64,000 nt of DNA from an uncultured Eubacteriales bacterium (lineage in GTDB: Bacteria; Bacillota; Clostridia; Oscillospirales; CAG-272). Shown here in pieces: positions 8,155 to 16,600 of the stretch. The position numbers and the translations under genes are program-made. The notes beneath the pieces were generated by a model. That model saw only the letters and a program-made list of their open reading frames with translations, made no database searches and was not told the origin of the DNA. The number at the start of each line of letters is the position of its first letter. The first letter of the stretch is position 1. The DNA lies in contig URAP01000006.1 of the NCBI GenBank assembly GCA_900545935.1, positions 1-64,000 on the forward strand, given 5' to 3'.

Positions 8155-8868
8155 TTATTTAGCCTTTCCGAGATATGCTTCCTTAACCGACTCGTTATGC
8201 AGCAGCTCGTCTCCGGTGCCGGTGAGTGTAAGCCTACCGGTCTCGATAACATAGCCGTAGTCGGCTATCTTAAGCGCAAGATTGGCGTTCTGCTCGTTGA
8301 GAAGAACGGTGATGCCCGCCTTGTTGATGGTAACGATGATATCAAAGATATCGCGTACGACAAGCGGTGCAAGTCCGAGCGACGGCTCATCCATCATAAT
8401 TAGCTTCGGACGGCTCATCAGTGCGCGCCCGACCGCGAGCATCTGCTGCTCACCTCCGGAGAGCGTTCCTGCATGCTGCCAGTGACGCTCACGCAGACGC
8501 GGGAAGAGAGAGTAGACATATTCGAGATCGTTGCTGAGCTTATCCTTGCGCAGATATGCGCCTATCTTCAGGTTCTCGAGGACGGTAAGGTTCGGGAAAA
8601 CTCTGCGTCCCTCGGGGACGAGAGTTACGCCGCGTGCGACTATCTTATCCGGGGACAGTCCCACAATGCTCTCTCCGTTCAGGAGAATGTCACCGCTTGT
8701 GGGGCGTACGATTCCCGATACAGAGCGGAGAATGGTCGATTTACCCGCGCCGTTTGCACCGATGAGGGTGATTATCTTCCCCTCCTGGACATTCATTGAG
8801 ATGCCGTCTACTGCGCGAATGCCGCCGAAGCGAACATTCAGGTCTTTTATTTCAAGAATATTACTCAT
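8155..8868 (-). CDS. livF: Branched-chain amino acid ABC transporter, ATP-binding protein LivF
   Basis: 237 aa, normal for LivF. One of the two cytoplasmic ATPases driving uptake of leucine, isoleucine and valine. Visible: Walker A GANGAGKST, Q-loop region LVPEGRRVFPNLTV (the LivF hallmark), signature LSGGEQQML, Walker B KLIMMDEPSLGLAP. The final His switch position reads NEQNANLALK, as usual for LivF. It is the last gene of the liv operon; its start overlaps the livG stop by 8 bp, which implies coupled translation. Confidence 0.95.
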   Translation of the reverse strand: MSNILEIKDLNVRFGGIRAVDGISMNVQEGKIITLIGANGAGKSTILRSVSGIVRPTSGDILLNGESIVGLSPDKIVARGVTLVPEGRRVFPNLTVLENLKIGAYLRKDKLSNDLEYVYSLFPRLRERHWQHAGTLSGGEQQMLAVGRALMSRPKLIMMDEPSLGLAPLVVRDIFDIIVTINKAGITVLLNEQNANLALKIADYGYVIETGRLTLTGTGDELLHNESVKEAYLGKAK

Positions 8869-9706
8869 CTTCGTCTACTACCCCCAGATATGCCTCGATA
8901 ACGCGCGGGTTTGCCTGTATCTCCGCAGGCGTTCCCTCCGCTATCTCCTTGCCGAAGTCGATAACATAGATGCGGTCGGAGATGTCCATGACGAGGTTCA
9001 TATGGTGCTCTATGAGCAGGATGGTGATATTGAACTTTGCGCGGATATCGTGGATAAACGCGGTCAACTCCTCGGTCTCCTGCGGGTTCATTCCCGCTGC
9101 GGGCTCGTCGAGCAGCAGCAGCGACGGCTGCGTTGCGAGCGCACGGGCTATCTCGAGCTTGCGCTGCTTGCCGTAGGGCAGGCTCGTTGCGAGCTCGTCC
9201 TTGACATCCTCAAGCTCCACAAGGCGCAGCAGCTCGAGCGTTTCTTCACGCATTCTGCGCTCCTCGCGGTAGTTAAGGCGAAATGTCGCGGTCAAGAAGT
9301 TGGAGGTGCGGCGGAGGTGCTTTGCGGTCAAAACGTTGTCGAACACCGTCATTGACTTGAACAGCCGTATATTCTGAAATGTTCTCGCCATACCGAGCTT
9401 TGTCAGCTTATCGGGCGTTTTTGTTATTACAGAATGATACTTGCCGAGATTTTCGCCGGCATATAGGCGGCGCATCTTACCGTGCGGATGATTTTCGATT
9501 ATCTTTTCGCCGCAGAAGCTGATGCAGCCGTTCGTCGGCTCGTATTCGCCGGTGATCACGTTAAAGGCGGTTGTCTTTCCTGCACCGTTAGGACCGATGA
9601 GGGCGACTATCTCGCCGCGGTTGACATCCATCGTCAGGTTGTTGACGGCGACAACGCCGCCGAACTGCATTGTTATGTTTTCTACGTGCAGAACATTTTC
9701 GCTCAT
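8861..9706 (-). CDS. livG: Branched-chain amino acid ABC transporter, ATP-binding protein LivG
   Basis: 281 aa. Second ATPase of the Liv importer. Walker A GPNGAGKTT, the LivG-type FQNIRLFKSMTVFDNV stretch, a degenerate signature SLPYGKQRKLEIARAL, Walker B LLLLDEPAAGMNPQE and His switch IEHHMNLVM. An insertion of about 20 residues after ITGEYEPTNG makes it slightly longer than the 255-aa family norm. Start and livM stop overlap by one base, and its stop overlaps livF. Confidence 0.95.
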   Translation of the reverse strand: MSENVLHVENITMQFGGVVAVNNLTMDVNRGEIVALIGPNGAGKTTAFNVITGEYEPTNGCISFCGEKIIENHPHGKMRRLYAGENLGKYHSVITKTPDKLTKLGMARTFQNIRLFKSMTVFDNVLTAKHLRRTSNFLTATFRLNYREERRMREETLELLRLVELEDVKDELATSLPYGKQRKLEIARALATQPSLLLLDEPAAGMNPQETEELTAFIHDIRAKFNITILLIEHHMNLVMDISDRIYVIDFGKEIAEGTPAEIQANPRVIEAYLGVVDEDE

Positions 9707-10794
9707 TATCGCGCGTCCTCCTTTGCGGTCTTTTTGCCCTTACCGGAGAAGAATCTGCCTATCCGGACGCAGCTGTCGTATACCGATATTTCTCTCGTTC
9801 CCATGATACCTCGGCGGAAGAAGAGCACAACTATCATGATGAGCACCGAGAATACGACCATACGGAAGCCGGGGCCGAGCAGCGGAACATTCTCGTTCTC
9901 GAGGTCGAGAAATTTCAGCCACCACTCGGAGGAGGCATAGTAGATAAACGACGCGATAAGCGAGCCGGATATCGAGCCGATACCGCCGATAACTACGACG
10001 AGCAGTATCTGATAGGTCATTGCAGAGGTGAAGGATACCGAGGAAACGGCAGAGTTGCACATTGCAAACATTGCACCCGCAATGCCGCAGAAGAAGGAGC
10101 TTGTCACGAAGGACAGCCGCTTGTGGTGGGCGAGGTTGATGCCCATTGCTTCGGCTGCTATCTCATCGTCGCGAATAGCCTTGAAGGCTCTGCCGTAGGT
10201 CGAGTTTATCAGTAGGACTATAATGCATATGCACACACCCGCGAGCGCGGCGTATACCATTATGTTCTTAGGCGATGTAAAGTTGTTTATCGGGTCGGGT
10301 CCGTTCGTGACGGGTCCGAACTGCGTCAGCTGAACGAGTCCGCGCACTATCTCCGCAAAGCCGAGTGTGGCTATTGCGAGGTAGTCGGACTTGAGGCGCA
10401 GTACCGGCAGACCGATGAGAAACGCGAAGAAAGCGGCGACAAGACCTGCGAGCAGCAGCGCGACTATCATCGGCAGCTTGAAGTTGACGATGCTGTCTCC
10501 GTAGTTGCGGAATACGGTGGTGCGCATGTCGGCAGCGATGGTAAAGACGGAGTATGTATACGCGCCGAGCAGCATAAAGCCCGCCTGACCGAGCGAGAAC
10601 AGTCCCGTAAAGCCGTTGAGTAGGTTCATTGCGACCGCCGCAAGAGCAAAGGTGCAGACCTTACGCAGCACCGAAAACCACATCGAGGTGGCGGGCGCGG
10701 TGTACTGTATGATCATGAAAACGCCGAAGATCACGAGAACGAGTATAAGGTTGCAGATGGTTCTCTTGTATCTGTCCCAGAATGAGGTTTTCAT
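9706..10794 (-). CDS. livM: Branched-chain amino acid ABC transporter, permease LivM
   Basis: 362 aa integral membrane permease with about nine to ten hydrophobic helices. Recognised by GFTGLFSLGQAGFMLLGAY near the N-terminus and the EAA-like loop AFKAIRDDEIAAEAMGIN followed by KRLSFVTSSFFCGIAGAM. The C-terminal tail is basic and cytoplasmic (GKGKKTAKEDAR). It forms the translocation channel with LivH. Only 3 nt separate it from livH. Confidence 0.93.
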   Translation of the reverse strand: MKTSFWDRYKRTICNLILVLVIFGVFMIIQYTAPATSMWFSVLRKVCTFALAAVAMNLLNGFTGLFSLGQAGFMLLGAYTYSVFTIAADMRTTVFRNYGDSIVNFKLPMIVALLLAGLVAAFFAFLIGLPVLRLKSDYLAIATLGFAEIVRGLVQLTQFGPVTNGPDPINNFTSPKNIMVYAALAGVCICIIVLLINSTYGRAFKAIRDDEIAAEAMGINLAHHKRLSFVTSSFFCGIAGAMFAMCNSAVSSVSFTSAMTYQILLVVVIGGIGSISGSLIASFIYYASSEWWLKFLDLENENVPLLGPGFRMVVFSVLIMIVVLFFRRGIMGTREISVYDSCVRIGRFFSGKGKKTAKEDAR

Positions 10795-10797
10795 ATA

Positions 10798-11679
10798 TCA
10801 CACCTTCTCTCTTGTCTGCTCGCCGAAGATGCCGTTTGGCTTTACAACGAGAATGATTATGAGCAGGGCAAAGGAGATAACGTCGGCAAAGTCGGCGAGT
10901 CCGAATGCCCTTGCAAGGCTCTCTACGATACCGATTATTATCGCGCCCACGACCGCGCCGGGAACAGAGCCGATACCGCCGACGACCGCAGCGATGAACG
11001 CTTTGATTCCGGGGGTGGAGCCGGCGAGATGGTTGATTCCCGAGTTCTTGGAAAAGTAGAGCAGCGAGCCTGCGGCTGCAAGGAATGCGCCGATGGCAAA
11101 GGTTATCGAGATAACGCGGTTTATCTTGATGCCCATGAGCTGCGAGGTCTCGAAGTCACGTGATACCGCGCGCATCGACATACCGAATTTTGTATGATTG
11201 ATGATGAGCACGAGTATTACGGTGAGCACTATCGCGACCACCGGAGAAAGGAATACCGATATCTTGTCCTTTACTCCGAACAGCACAAAGCTGTCGCTCA
11301 GGAACGGGAGGGCGGGAAACTGCTTGGACATACCACCGGTAACGTATGCGACGACATTCTGAAGCAGGTAGGAAACGCCGATAGCCGAGATCATTACCGA
11401 CATACGCGGTGCTGAGCGGAGCGGCGAATATGCACATTTTTCGATAAGAAAGCCTATCAGTACCGTAAGCGCAATCATAATGATGATGGCGACGAGCGGC
11501 GGCATGGTTGGGAAGTCCGCCATCAGATAGATCAGCAGCATACCGGATACCATAAACAGATCGCCGTGGGCAAAGTTTATGAGTTTAAGTATGCCGTAGA
11601 CCATGGTATAGCCGATGGCGACGAGCGCAAACTGACCGCCGGTCGCGAGACCGCGGATCAGGTATGGCATAATATTCAT
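10798..11679 (-). CDS. livH: Branched-chain amino acid ABC transporter, permease LivH
   Basis: 293 aa from the ATG at 11677-11679 (MNIMPYLIRGLATGGQFAL), the usual LivH length. The frame is open for another 51 codons upstream, but that stretch is basic, Cys/Thr-rich and unlike any LivH. About eight membrane helices; family marks are GYTMVYGILKLINFAHGD, the EAA-like loop MRAVSRDFETSQLMGIKINR and GGIGSVPGAVVGA. It partners LivM. Its ribosome site (AAAGGACC, about 10 nt off) is weak. A long hairpin-bearing spacer separates it from livK. Confidence 0.93.
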   Translation of the reverse strand: MNIMPYLIRGLATGGQFALVAIGYTMVYGILKLINFAHGDLFMVSGMLLIYLMADFPTMPPLVAIIIMIALTVLIGFLIEKCAYSPLRSAPRMSVMISAIGVSYLLQNVVAYVTGGMSKQFPALPFLSDSFVLFGVKDKISVFLSPVVAIVLTVILVLIINHTKFGMSMRAVSRDFETSQLMGIKINRVISITFAIGAFLAAAGSLLYFSKNSGINHLAGSTPGIKAFIAAVVGGIGSVPGAVVGAIIIGIVESLARAFGLADFADVISFALLIIILVVKPNGIFGEQTREKV

Positions 11680-11900
11680 GGGCTTTTTAGGTCCTTTCGG
11701 TTTGATCGTTGTTCGGATATGCGGCGGCGTATGCGCACGGCGCACACAGCAGCGCGCACACAGAATATATCGGGGGGTGCCGTACACCGCAGCCGCAGCT
11801 GTGTGTACATTGCTGTGTGTAAGGCAATACACGGAGTATATCTTTACGCCTTATAACGCAGGCGGCATATCCTTATAGCTGGAAATACAGCCGTATAATC

Positions 11901-11945
11901 GCAGCCGCGGCGGTACACCGCATGGGTGTATCGCCGCGGCACTGC
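11901..11945 (-). promoter_or_regulatory. Strong hairpin between livK and livH
   Basis: A nearly perfect stem of about 19 bp (GCAGCCGCGGCGGTACACC against 11924-11945) with loop GCAT. It lies in the 474-nt spacer between livK and livH and has no T-run, so it is more likely a processing or mRNA-stability element than a full terminator. Such an element would let the binding protein be made in excess over the permease. Weaker hairpins occur near 12070-12110. No gene is seen in the spacer. Confidence 0.6.
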
Positions 11946-12153
11946 GAGTTATAGCCGTAGACTGCCGTAGGCAGCTATTCTTTTGGGGTATCGGCTGTCA
12001 AAAAACTCGTAATTTTACAGCCGCGAATCGGTTGTGGATAGATAAAAATGCCCGGGAAAATGTTCTGAGTGATGCCCGCAGCATAGTATTTCTGCTGTGC
12101 TAAAGCGGGATAGTCAATTTTTTGCCCCGACTTTTTTTCATACCCTCAGAGGA

Positions 12154-13437
12154 TTACTTGCTTATAGTATCCCACGCGAAGTTTGCCATAACCGAGCCCT
12201 GGAATGGATCGAGGAAGCAGGTACGGAAATAGAAGTCATGTCCCTCGGTTACCGATGCATTGGTGCAGGAAACGCCGATGGCGGGGATGCCTGCTGCCGC
12301 AAAGGTATCTGCTGCTGCGATGGAAACACCGGAGCCGTAGGAGCCGAGCGAGATGAGCGCATGCTGGTTGACGATGTTGGAAGCTGCGGTAACCGCCTGC
12401 TCGTCGACCGAGCCGTTATCGGAGACGTACAGCTCAACGGTGTACTCCTCGCCTGCGATAGTTACCTTGTTGTCGAGGCTGTTAGCGTACTGAGCGCCGA
12501 TGACCTCCTGCTTACCGCCTGCGGCATTATCGCCCGAGGTAGGCTCAAATACGCCGATAACGATCTTCTTGCCCTCGGTATCGAGCTTGACACCGTCGGT
12601 GGTGTAGGTGGCGGGAGTGCCCTGAGTTGCGTCGTTTGCGACGGTCTGAGTCTTGACAAACTCAAACTTGCCGTCGCCTGCCTTCTTTATGTATGCGCAG
12701 TCCTTGATAGCGTCGCCGTTCTTGTCGAATGTGATGTCGCCGGTAACGCCGCCCTTGTAGTTGAGCTTCCAGAGTGCGGTAGCGATATCGACCGAGGTCA
12801 TATCGGCACCCTTTTCCTCTGCAGCTGCGCGGATAGCGCTGAGTGCTACATTGTAAGCGTCAAAGCCGAGAGCGGACACGGCTGCTACGATATCGTTGCC
12901 GCCGTTCATCTGGAGCTTGTCGGGATTATCTGCGAGCCACTTCTTGAAGCCGGTGACGAAGTTGCCTGCCGCCTCGGAGGAGGTATCGGACTCGTCGAAG
13001 AAGGTGGAGCAGTAGACATCAAGATCGGTGCCCTTTACAGCGTCGAGAATTACCGAGTGCTCCCATGTGTCGCCTGCCATGATCGGGCATGTGACGCCGA
13101 CATCGTTTGCGTTCTTGAGCAGATTAGCCGCAACGGTTGTGGAGTTGGGGGCGAAGATCACGGCAGCCTTCTTGTCGATAGCCTTCTGAAGGTAATCGGA
13201 GAAGTTGGTCGTGTTCTTTACGAAGGTCTCCATTATAACCTCACCGCCGAGCTTTTCAAAGGCGGTCTGAAAGTTGCTTGCGAGACCGAGCGAGTAGGTG
13301 TCGCCTTTCTCCGCGAGAACGTATGCGACGGGTTTATCGCCGGTGGCCTGGTCGCCGTCGGTGGAGGTCTGTCCGCATCCCGTGATGCAGAGGCTGACCA
13401 TGACGATGGCGAGGACAAGTGCAAAAAACTTTTTCAT
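12154..13437 (-). CDS. livK: Branched-chain amino acid-binding lipoprotein LivK
   Basis: 427 aa from ATG 13435-13437, which follows GGAGGAAAAGCAT; earlier in-frame ATGs overlap that ribosome site and are rejected. A lipoprotein signal peptide ends in the lipobox ITGC (Cys21), then a Ser/Thr/Asp-rich linker. The body is a type I periplasmic-binding fold: IVIGVFEPTSGDNAAGG begins the first lobe, and SLGSYGSGVSIAAADTFAAAGIPAIGVSCTN is the ligand-pocket region. In a Gram-positive cell it is anchored outside the membrane and hands ligand to LivHM. First gene of the operon, with its own consensus promoter. Substrate within the Leu/Ile/Val/amide group is not decided by sequence. Confidence 0.9.
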   Translation of the reverse strand: MKKFFALVLAIVMVSLCITGCGQTSTDGDQATGDKPVAYVLAEKGDTYSLGLASNFQTAFEKLGGEVIMETFVKNTTNFSDYLQKAIDKKAAVIFAPNSTTVAANLLKNANDVGVTCPIMAGDTWEHSVILDAVKGTDLDVYCSTFFDESDTSSEAAGNFVTGFKKWLADNPDKLQMNGGNDIVAAVSALGFDAYNVALSAIRAAAEEKGADMTSVDIATALWKLNYKGGVTGDITFDKNGDAIKDCAYIKKAGDGKFEFVKTQTVANDATQGTPATYTTDGVKLDTEGKKIVIGVFEPTSGDNAAGGKQEVIGAQYANSLDNKVTIAGEEYTVELYVSDNGSVDEQAVTAASNIVNQHALISLGSYGSGVSIAAADTFAAAGIPAIGVSCTNASVTEGHDFYFRTCFLDPFQGSVMANFAWDTISK

Positions 13438-13460
13438 ATGCTTTTCCTCCATGTTTCTTT

Positions 13461-13504
13461 CGGTTTGCGTTTTCCCGAAACAAGCTATATTCGTGCGCAA
13501 ACCG
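13461..13504 (-). promoter_or_regulatory. Inverted repeat in the livK 5' leader
   Basis: CGGTTTGCG (13461-13469) and CGCAAACCG (13496-13504) are perfect 9-bp inverted arms. They lie between the predicted start of transcription (about 13512) and the livK ribosome site. It could be an operator for a repressor or a leader stem; the sequence does not decide. Confidence 0.5.
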
Positions 13505-13518
13505 CATATATTACAAAT

Positions 13519-13547
13519 AGTATATAACATTTTTTTGCATTAGTCAA
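13519..13547 (-). promoter_or_regulatory. SigA-type promoter of the liv operon
   Basis: Minus strand: TTGACT, a 17-nt spacer, TATACT. It drives the whole livK-H-M-G-F unit. Confidence 0.85.
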
Positions 13548-13994
13548 GTATTTTGAATTGAAATATGACATAATAAAGATTTTTTTTGAAATCGGTGTTA
13601 ACGATATTTTGGCAATAAGACGAGATATTTCCTTTTTATGCTTCAAATGCAATTAAAAGGATTCGGATGAGAGTTGTGATATTGCCTTACAGTCTCGCTT
13701 GTCGGCATTATCCGTAACCCCGTATTCCGCCGTTTTTTTGCCGGCGTTTGCCGCACCCGATCTAATGGCTTGCCGTATTCGCTGCGAAAATCCGTCCATG
13801 CATTATATTCGTGCGGCGGCGGAATGGTTACGTGCATTGCACAGATATGTTTTATTCGCGGTTTTTTTACGGCGTCTGTTTCCGCAGTGTATCCCGCTCT
13901 ACGGTCGGAAGCCGTCGCTTTTGACGGTAATTTCCGAGGCTGTGCTTTTTTGAGTCGTATATACATATTTACTCTTTATTTTGCGCGGATGATG
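13548..13994. other. Gene-free interval between divergent units
   Basis: About 450 nt with no credible coding sequence: open frames on both strands lack ribosome sites and family features. No strong hairpin or repeat was seen. Confidence 0.5.
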
Positions 13995-14003
13995 TGATAT
14001 AAT
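13995..14003 (+). promoter_or_regulatory. Extended -10 promoter of the zinc-ribbon gene
   Basis: TGATATAAT, an extended -10 box (TG-N-TATAAT) without a good -35. It lies about 80 nt before ATG 14086. Confidence 0.6.
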
Positions 14004-14085
14004 AAGGTAAACAATGCGGTGTGCCGTACGATCCGTCGGCAGCTTGCCGCGAACTGTATATACTATTATATGGAGGGAAACTTCT

Positions 14086-14886
14086 ATGAAATGCACACAC
14101 TGCAATTTTACTACTGCGGAGCGGATATCCTACTGCCCTAACTGCGGTGCGCCGATGGTGCCCGAAGAGCAGATGTATACCGCACCCGGTCAGAATGCTG
14201 CGGAGAGCGGCTCGCGCACCTTTGCGGCGCTCGGCAGCGGTCTCTTCCTCGCGCTATGCATACTTGTAAGCGCATCTACGCTCATAGGCTGCTTTCTGGG
14301 CAGCTATTCGGTAATCGGAGTGCTCTTTACCGTCTTTCTGTGGATGGTCTTTGCCGCGCGCCGAAGCGGAAGGATCGACACTGCGCGTCTGCGCTGCATC
14401 AGCGGTACCGTTCTTGCTCAAATGATAGTTGCGCTGGTGTTAGGCGGTCTTCTTGCCGTACTCGCCGTTCTGATTATGGTCATCTCACATGCGTTTGGTT
14501 CGGGAATACTCGTTCAGAGCATTCATGATGTGCTCAATTATTTGTATCCCGGGGCGATCGGCAGCTTCGGATGGCTCACGTCGGGAGTTATTTCTGCATA
14601 TGCCGCCGTTATCGGCATTGTGCTTATTGTAAATGCGGCGGCTTTTATCACTATCGCTATCATCGGCTGGGGAAAGCTCCATCGCTTCGTACGTTCGGTA
14701 TACAGACATGAGCTCGATCCGAGCGTTCCGTATGAGTGCGCTTCGGGTGCACGTGCATGGGCGATCGTTTTTGCGTCCTTTTGCGGACTCGGGATCGCTT
14801 TCACGGGATTTTTCGGTGCATGCAGCTGCGCGGCATACATAATTTTCGCGCTCATTATCGGTAAGTATTTCATCCGGAAGGGCTAA
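14086..14886 (+). CDS. Zinc-ribbon multi-pass membrane protein of unknown function
   Basis: 266 aa from ATG 14086, behind GGAGGGAAACTTCT. The N-terminus is a zinc ribbon with two CxxC pairs (CTHC at 3-6 and CPNC, about 13 residues on). Five or six hydrophobic segments follow, including LGSGLFLALCILVSASTLIG and a C-terminal pair around VFASFCGLGIAFTGFFGACS. This architecture is common in Clostridia as a small membrane protein with a cytosolic ribbon; its role is not known. Monocistronic. Its 3' side carries repeat copy C in opposite orientation. Confidence 0.7.
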   Translation: MKCTHCNFTTAERISYCPNCGAPMVPEEQMYTAPGQNAAESGSRTFAALGSGLFLALCILVSASTLIGCFLGSYSVIGVLFTVFLWMVFAARRSGRIDTARLRCISGTVLAQMIVALVLGGLLAVLAVLIMVISHAFGSGILVQSIHDVLNYLYPGAIGSFGWLTSGVISAYAAVIGIVLIVNAAAFITIAIIGWGKLHRFVRSVYRHELDPSVPYECASGARAWAIVFASFCGLGIAFTGFFGACSCAAYIIFALIIGKYFIRKG

Positions 14887-14959
14887 TGATGATATTTTTC
14901 CGCACTGCGCACGTTCAATTCTCTCTGTTATGCTTAAAGGCGATTGGGGGCAAAAGCGT

Positions 14960-15168
14960 ATAAGCAAAACCGGTGGGATAGATAGAATTGTTCGGGGTGT
15001 GCGGCTTTGTTACTTCGAGCGTGCAAATGTACGTCGAGGAGCGAGAATGCCCGCAGAAAAAGTGAATTTCATTCTTTCGGAAAAAACCAATGAAATTTTC
15101 TTCGTTTTTTTCGGCTCTTATATTGTACCAAAGCGGAATATTCTCATTTTTTACTTTTTCGGTTCGGA
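14960..15168 (-). repeat. Structured intergenic repeat, copy C
   Basis: Read on the minus strand. The 5' arm GAAAAAGTAA (15160-15151) faces TCACTTTTTC (15065-15056), and TGCG follows as in copy A. An inner hairpin AATTTCATT-15 nt-AATGAAATT (15097-15065) begins 63 nt from the arm start, against 64 in copy A and 61 in D. A CGACGTAC segment and TCTATCTATCCC (about 14985-14974) match the second hairpin and TTTTATCTCTCCC box of copy A. The second hairpin is degenerate here, so this copy is the most diverged. Confidence 0.5.
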
Positions 15169-15196
15169 TTTTTTGTGTCCCCGTTTTCGTTTATAC

Positions 15197-15225
15197 TTGC
15201 ATCCCGGGTCTGTTTGTGATACAAT
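15197..15225 (+). promoter_or_regulatory. SigA-type promoter of the patatin-like gene
   Basis: TTGCAT (15197-15202), a 17-nt spacer, TACAAT (15220-15225), about 40 nt before ATG 15267. Confidence 0.75.
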
Positions 15226-15266
15226 GTGAAAAACAGCTGAGACAGGTTATACGGAGGTAGGATGCT

Positions 15267-16109
15267 ATGAAAACGGCACTTGTTCTTGAGGGCGGAGCTA
15301 TGAGAGGTATGTATACCGCAGGTGTGCTCGATGTGCTGATAGAAGCGGGTGCGCACTTTGACGGCGTTATAGGCGTATCGGCGGGCGCGCTGTTCGGCAT
15401 GAATTTTCTTTCAGGGCAGAAGGGCAGGGCACTGCGCTACAACCAAAAGTACAACAGTGACCGCAATTATATGGGTCTGCGTCCGCTGCTGCGAGAGGGA
15501 AATATCGTCTCTACCGACTATGCGTACAGCCGCGTGCCGTTCGTGCTCGACCCCTTTGACAACGAAAAGTTCAAGAAAAATCCCACTCCTTTCTACGCCG
15601 TTATGACCAATATCGTGACAGGAAAGCCGGAATATAAGCGTATACGGGATGTTTTTGAACAGGTGGATTGCCTGCGTGCCTCCGGCTCGATGCCGTATGT
15701 CTCCCGTCCGGTCGTTATCGGCGGGAAAAAATATCTCGACGGTGCTATCACAGACAGTATTCCGTATGACTTTATGCTGTCCAAGGGCTATGACCGCCTG
15801 CTCGTCGTGCTCACAAAGTGCGACGGCTACAAGAAGAAGCCCGCATCGCCGATAATGGCGGATCTGCGCTACGGACTGAGATATCCCGAGCTTGCCATGC
15901 GCATCAAGACCCGTCATGTGATGTATAACTCTCAGATATCGCGGTTGAAAAAGCTCGAGCATCGCGGCGTTGCCGATGTGTTGCGCCCGTCGGTTCATGT
16001 CGATCTGAGCAAGACCGAAAAGGATCCGAAAAAGCTCGAGGCGCTGTATCGCGTCGGCGTTGAGGACGCGCATGAATATATCGCGGCGCACGGTGTACCG
16101 GGCAGATAA
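15267..16109 (+). CDS. Patatin-like phospholipase (YjjU/RssA-type hydrolase)
   Basis: 280 aa cytoplasmic lipid acyl hydrolase of the patatin family. Oxyanion glycine motif LEGGAMRG (8-15), nucleophile elbow GVSAG with Ser38, and the Asp of the catalytic dyad in YLDGAITDSIPY (Asp158). Length and the C-terminal basic stretch (KTEKDPKKLEALYRVG) fit the YjjU subgroup of bacterial patatins. Ribosome site GGAGGT is well placed. Single gene with its own promoter and terminator. The natural substrate is unknown; family members act on phospholipids. Confidence 0.9.
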   Translation: MKTALVLEGGAMRGMYTAGVLDVLIEAGAHFDGVIGVSAGALFGMNFLSGQKGRALRYNQKYNSDRNYMGLRPLLREGNIVSTDYAYSRVPFVLDPFDNEKFKKNPTPFYAVMTNIVTGKPEYKRIRDVFEQVDCLRASGSMPYVSRPVVIGGKKYLDGAITDSIPYDFMLSKGYDRLLVVLTKCDGYKKKPASPIMADLRYGLRYPELAMRIKTRHVMYNSQISRLKKLEHRGVADVLRPSVHVDLSKTEKDPKKLEALYRVGVEDAHEYIAAHGVPGR

Positions 16110-16158
16110 GCGCCTTAGACGAATATGCCGCATATACAGTTTAATATGTAGGAATTTT

Positions 16159-16200
16159 ACAGCACCGCTCCGATACATCGGGGCGGCGCTGTCGTTTTTT
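16159..16200 (+). terminator. Terminator of the patatin-like gene
   Basis: ACAGCACCGCTCCGAT-ACAT-CGGGGCGGCGCTGT with one bulge, followed by CGTTTTTT. Confidence 0.85.
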
Positions 16201-16429
16201 CGGCTCGTTGCCGTTTTTATATGTGCCGATATAATGTTTCGTCTTATAATTCGGTTATGAGGTGTTGTATCGAATTACATGCCGTATGTGGGTATCGTAC
16301 AGCTTTTTGAACTCGTCATGTGTGAGCTGTGCTATGTTTTTTTGCCTTAAATCTGCGGATGCTTTGCTGCTTCGCGCACTTAACAGCCGTTTGTTTTAGA
16401 ATATTTTACCTTTGCTTTACCTTGCTGTT

Positions 16430-16459
16430 ATTGACAATCGGACGCTTTTTTGATACAAT
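16430..16459 (+). promoter_or_regulatory. SigA-type promoter of pyruvate kinase
   Basis: TTGACA (16430-16435), an 18-nt spacer, TGATACAAT giving an extended -10 (TACAAT 16454-16459). The interval 16201-16429 before it is gene-free. Confidence 0.8.
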
Positions 16460-16487
16460 GACTATGAATTTGATTTTAAGGTAAGAG

Positions 16488-16578
16488 ACGGCAGTTGCCG
16501 CAATAGGCCGCAAGCGAGCTGCTCTGTTTCGGTATTTTAAGCGCGGCGCGACTGCCGGTGATCTCCCGAGGGGATCAC
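16488..16578 (+). promoter_or_regulatory. Structured 5' leader of pyk
   Basis: The transcript leader is about 135 nt long. CGGCAGT (16489-16495) pairs with ACTGCCG (16551-16557). Nested inside, GCCGC (16507-16511) pairs with GCGGC (16543-16547). Directly after comes a 9-bp hairpin, GTGATCTCC/GGGGATCAC (16558-16578). CTCCC in that hairpin could also pair with the pyk ribosome site GGGAGG (about 16590). No known riboswitch class was recognised. Confidence 0.45.
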
Positions 16579-16600
16579 TGCTCGTACATGGGAGGATGAC

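Noticed and set aside
12097..13527. Long plus-strand open frame antisense to livK
   Set aside because: A shadow of livK caused by codon use; no plausible protein features.
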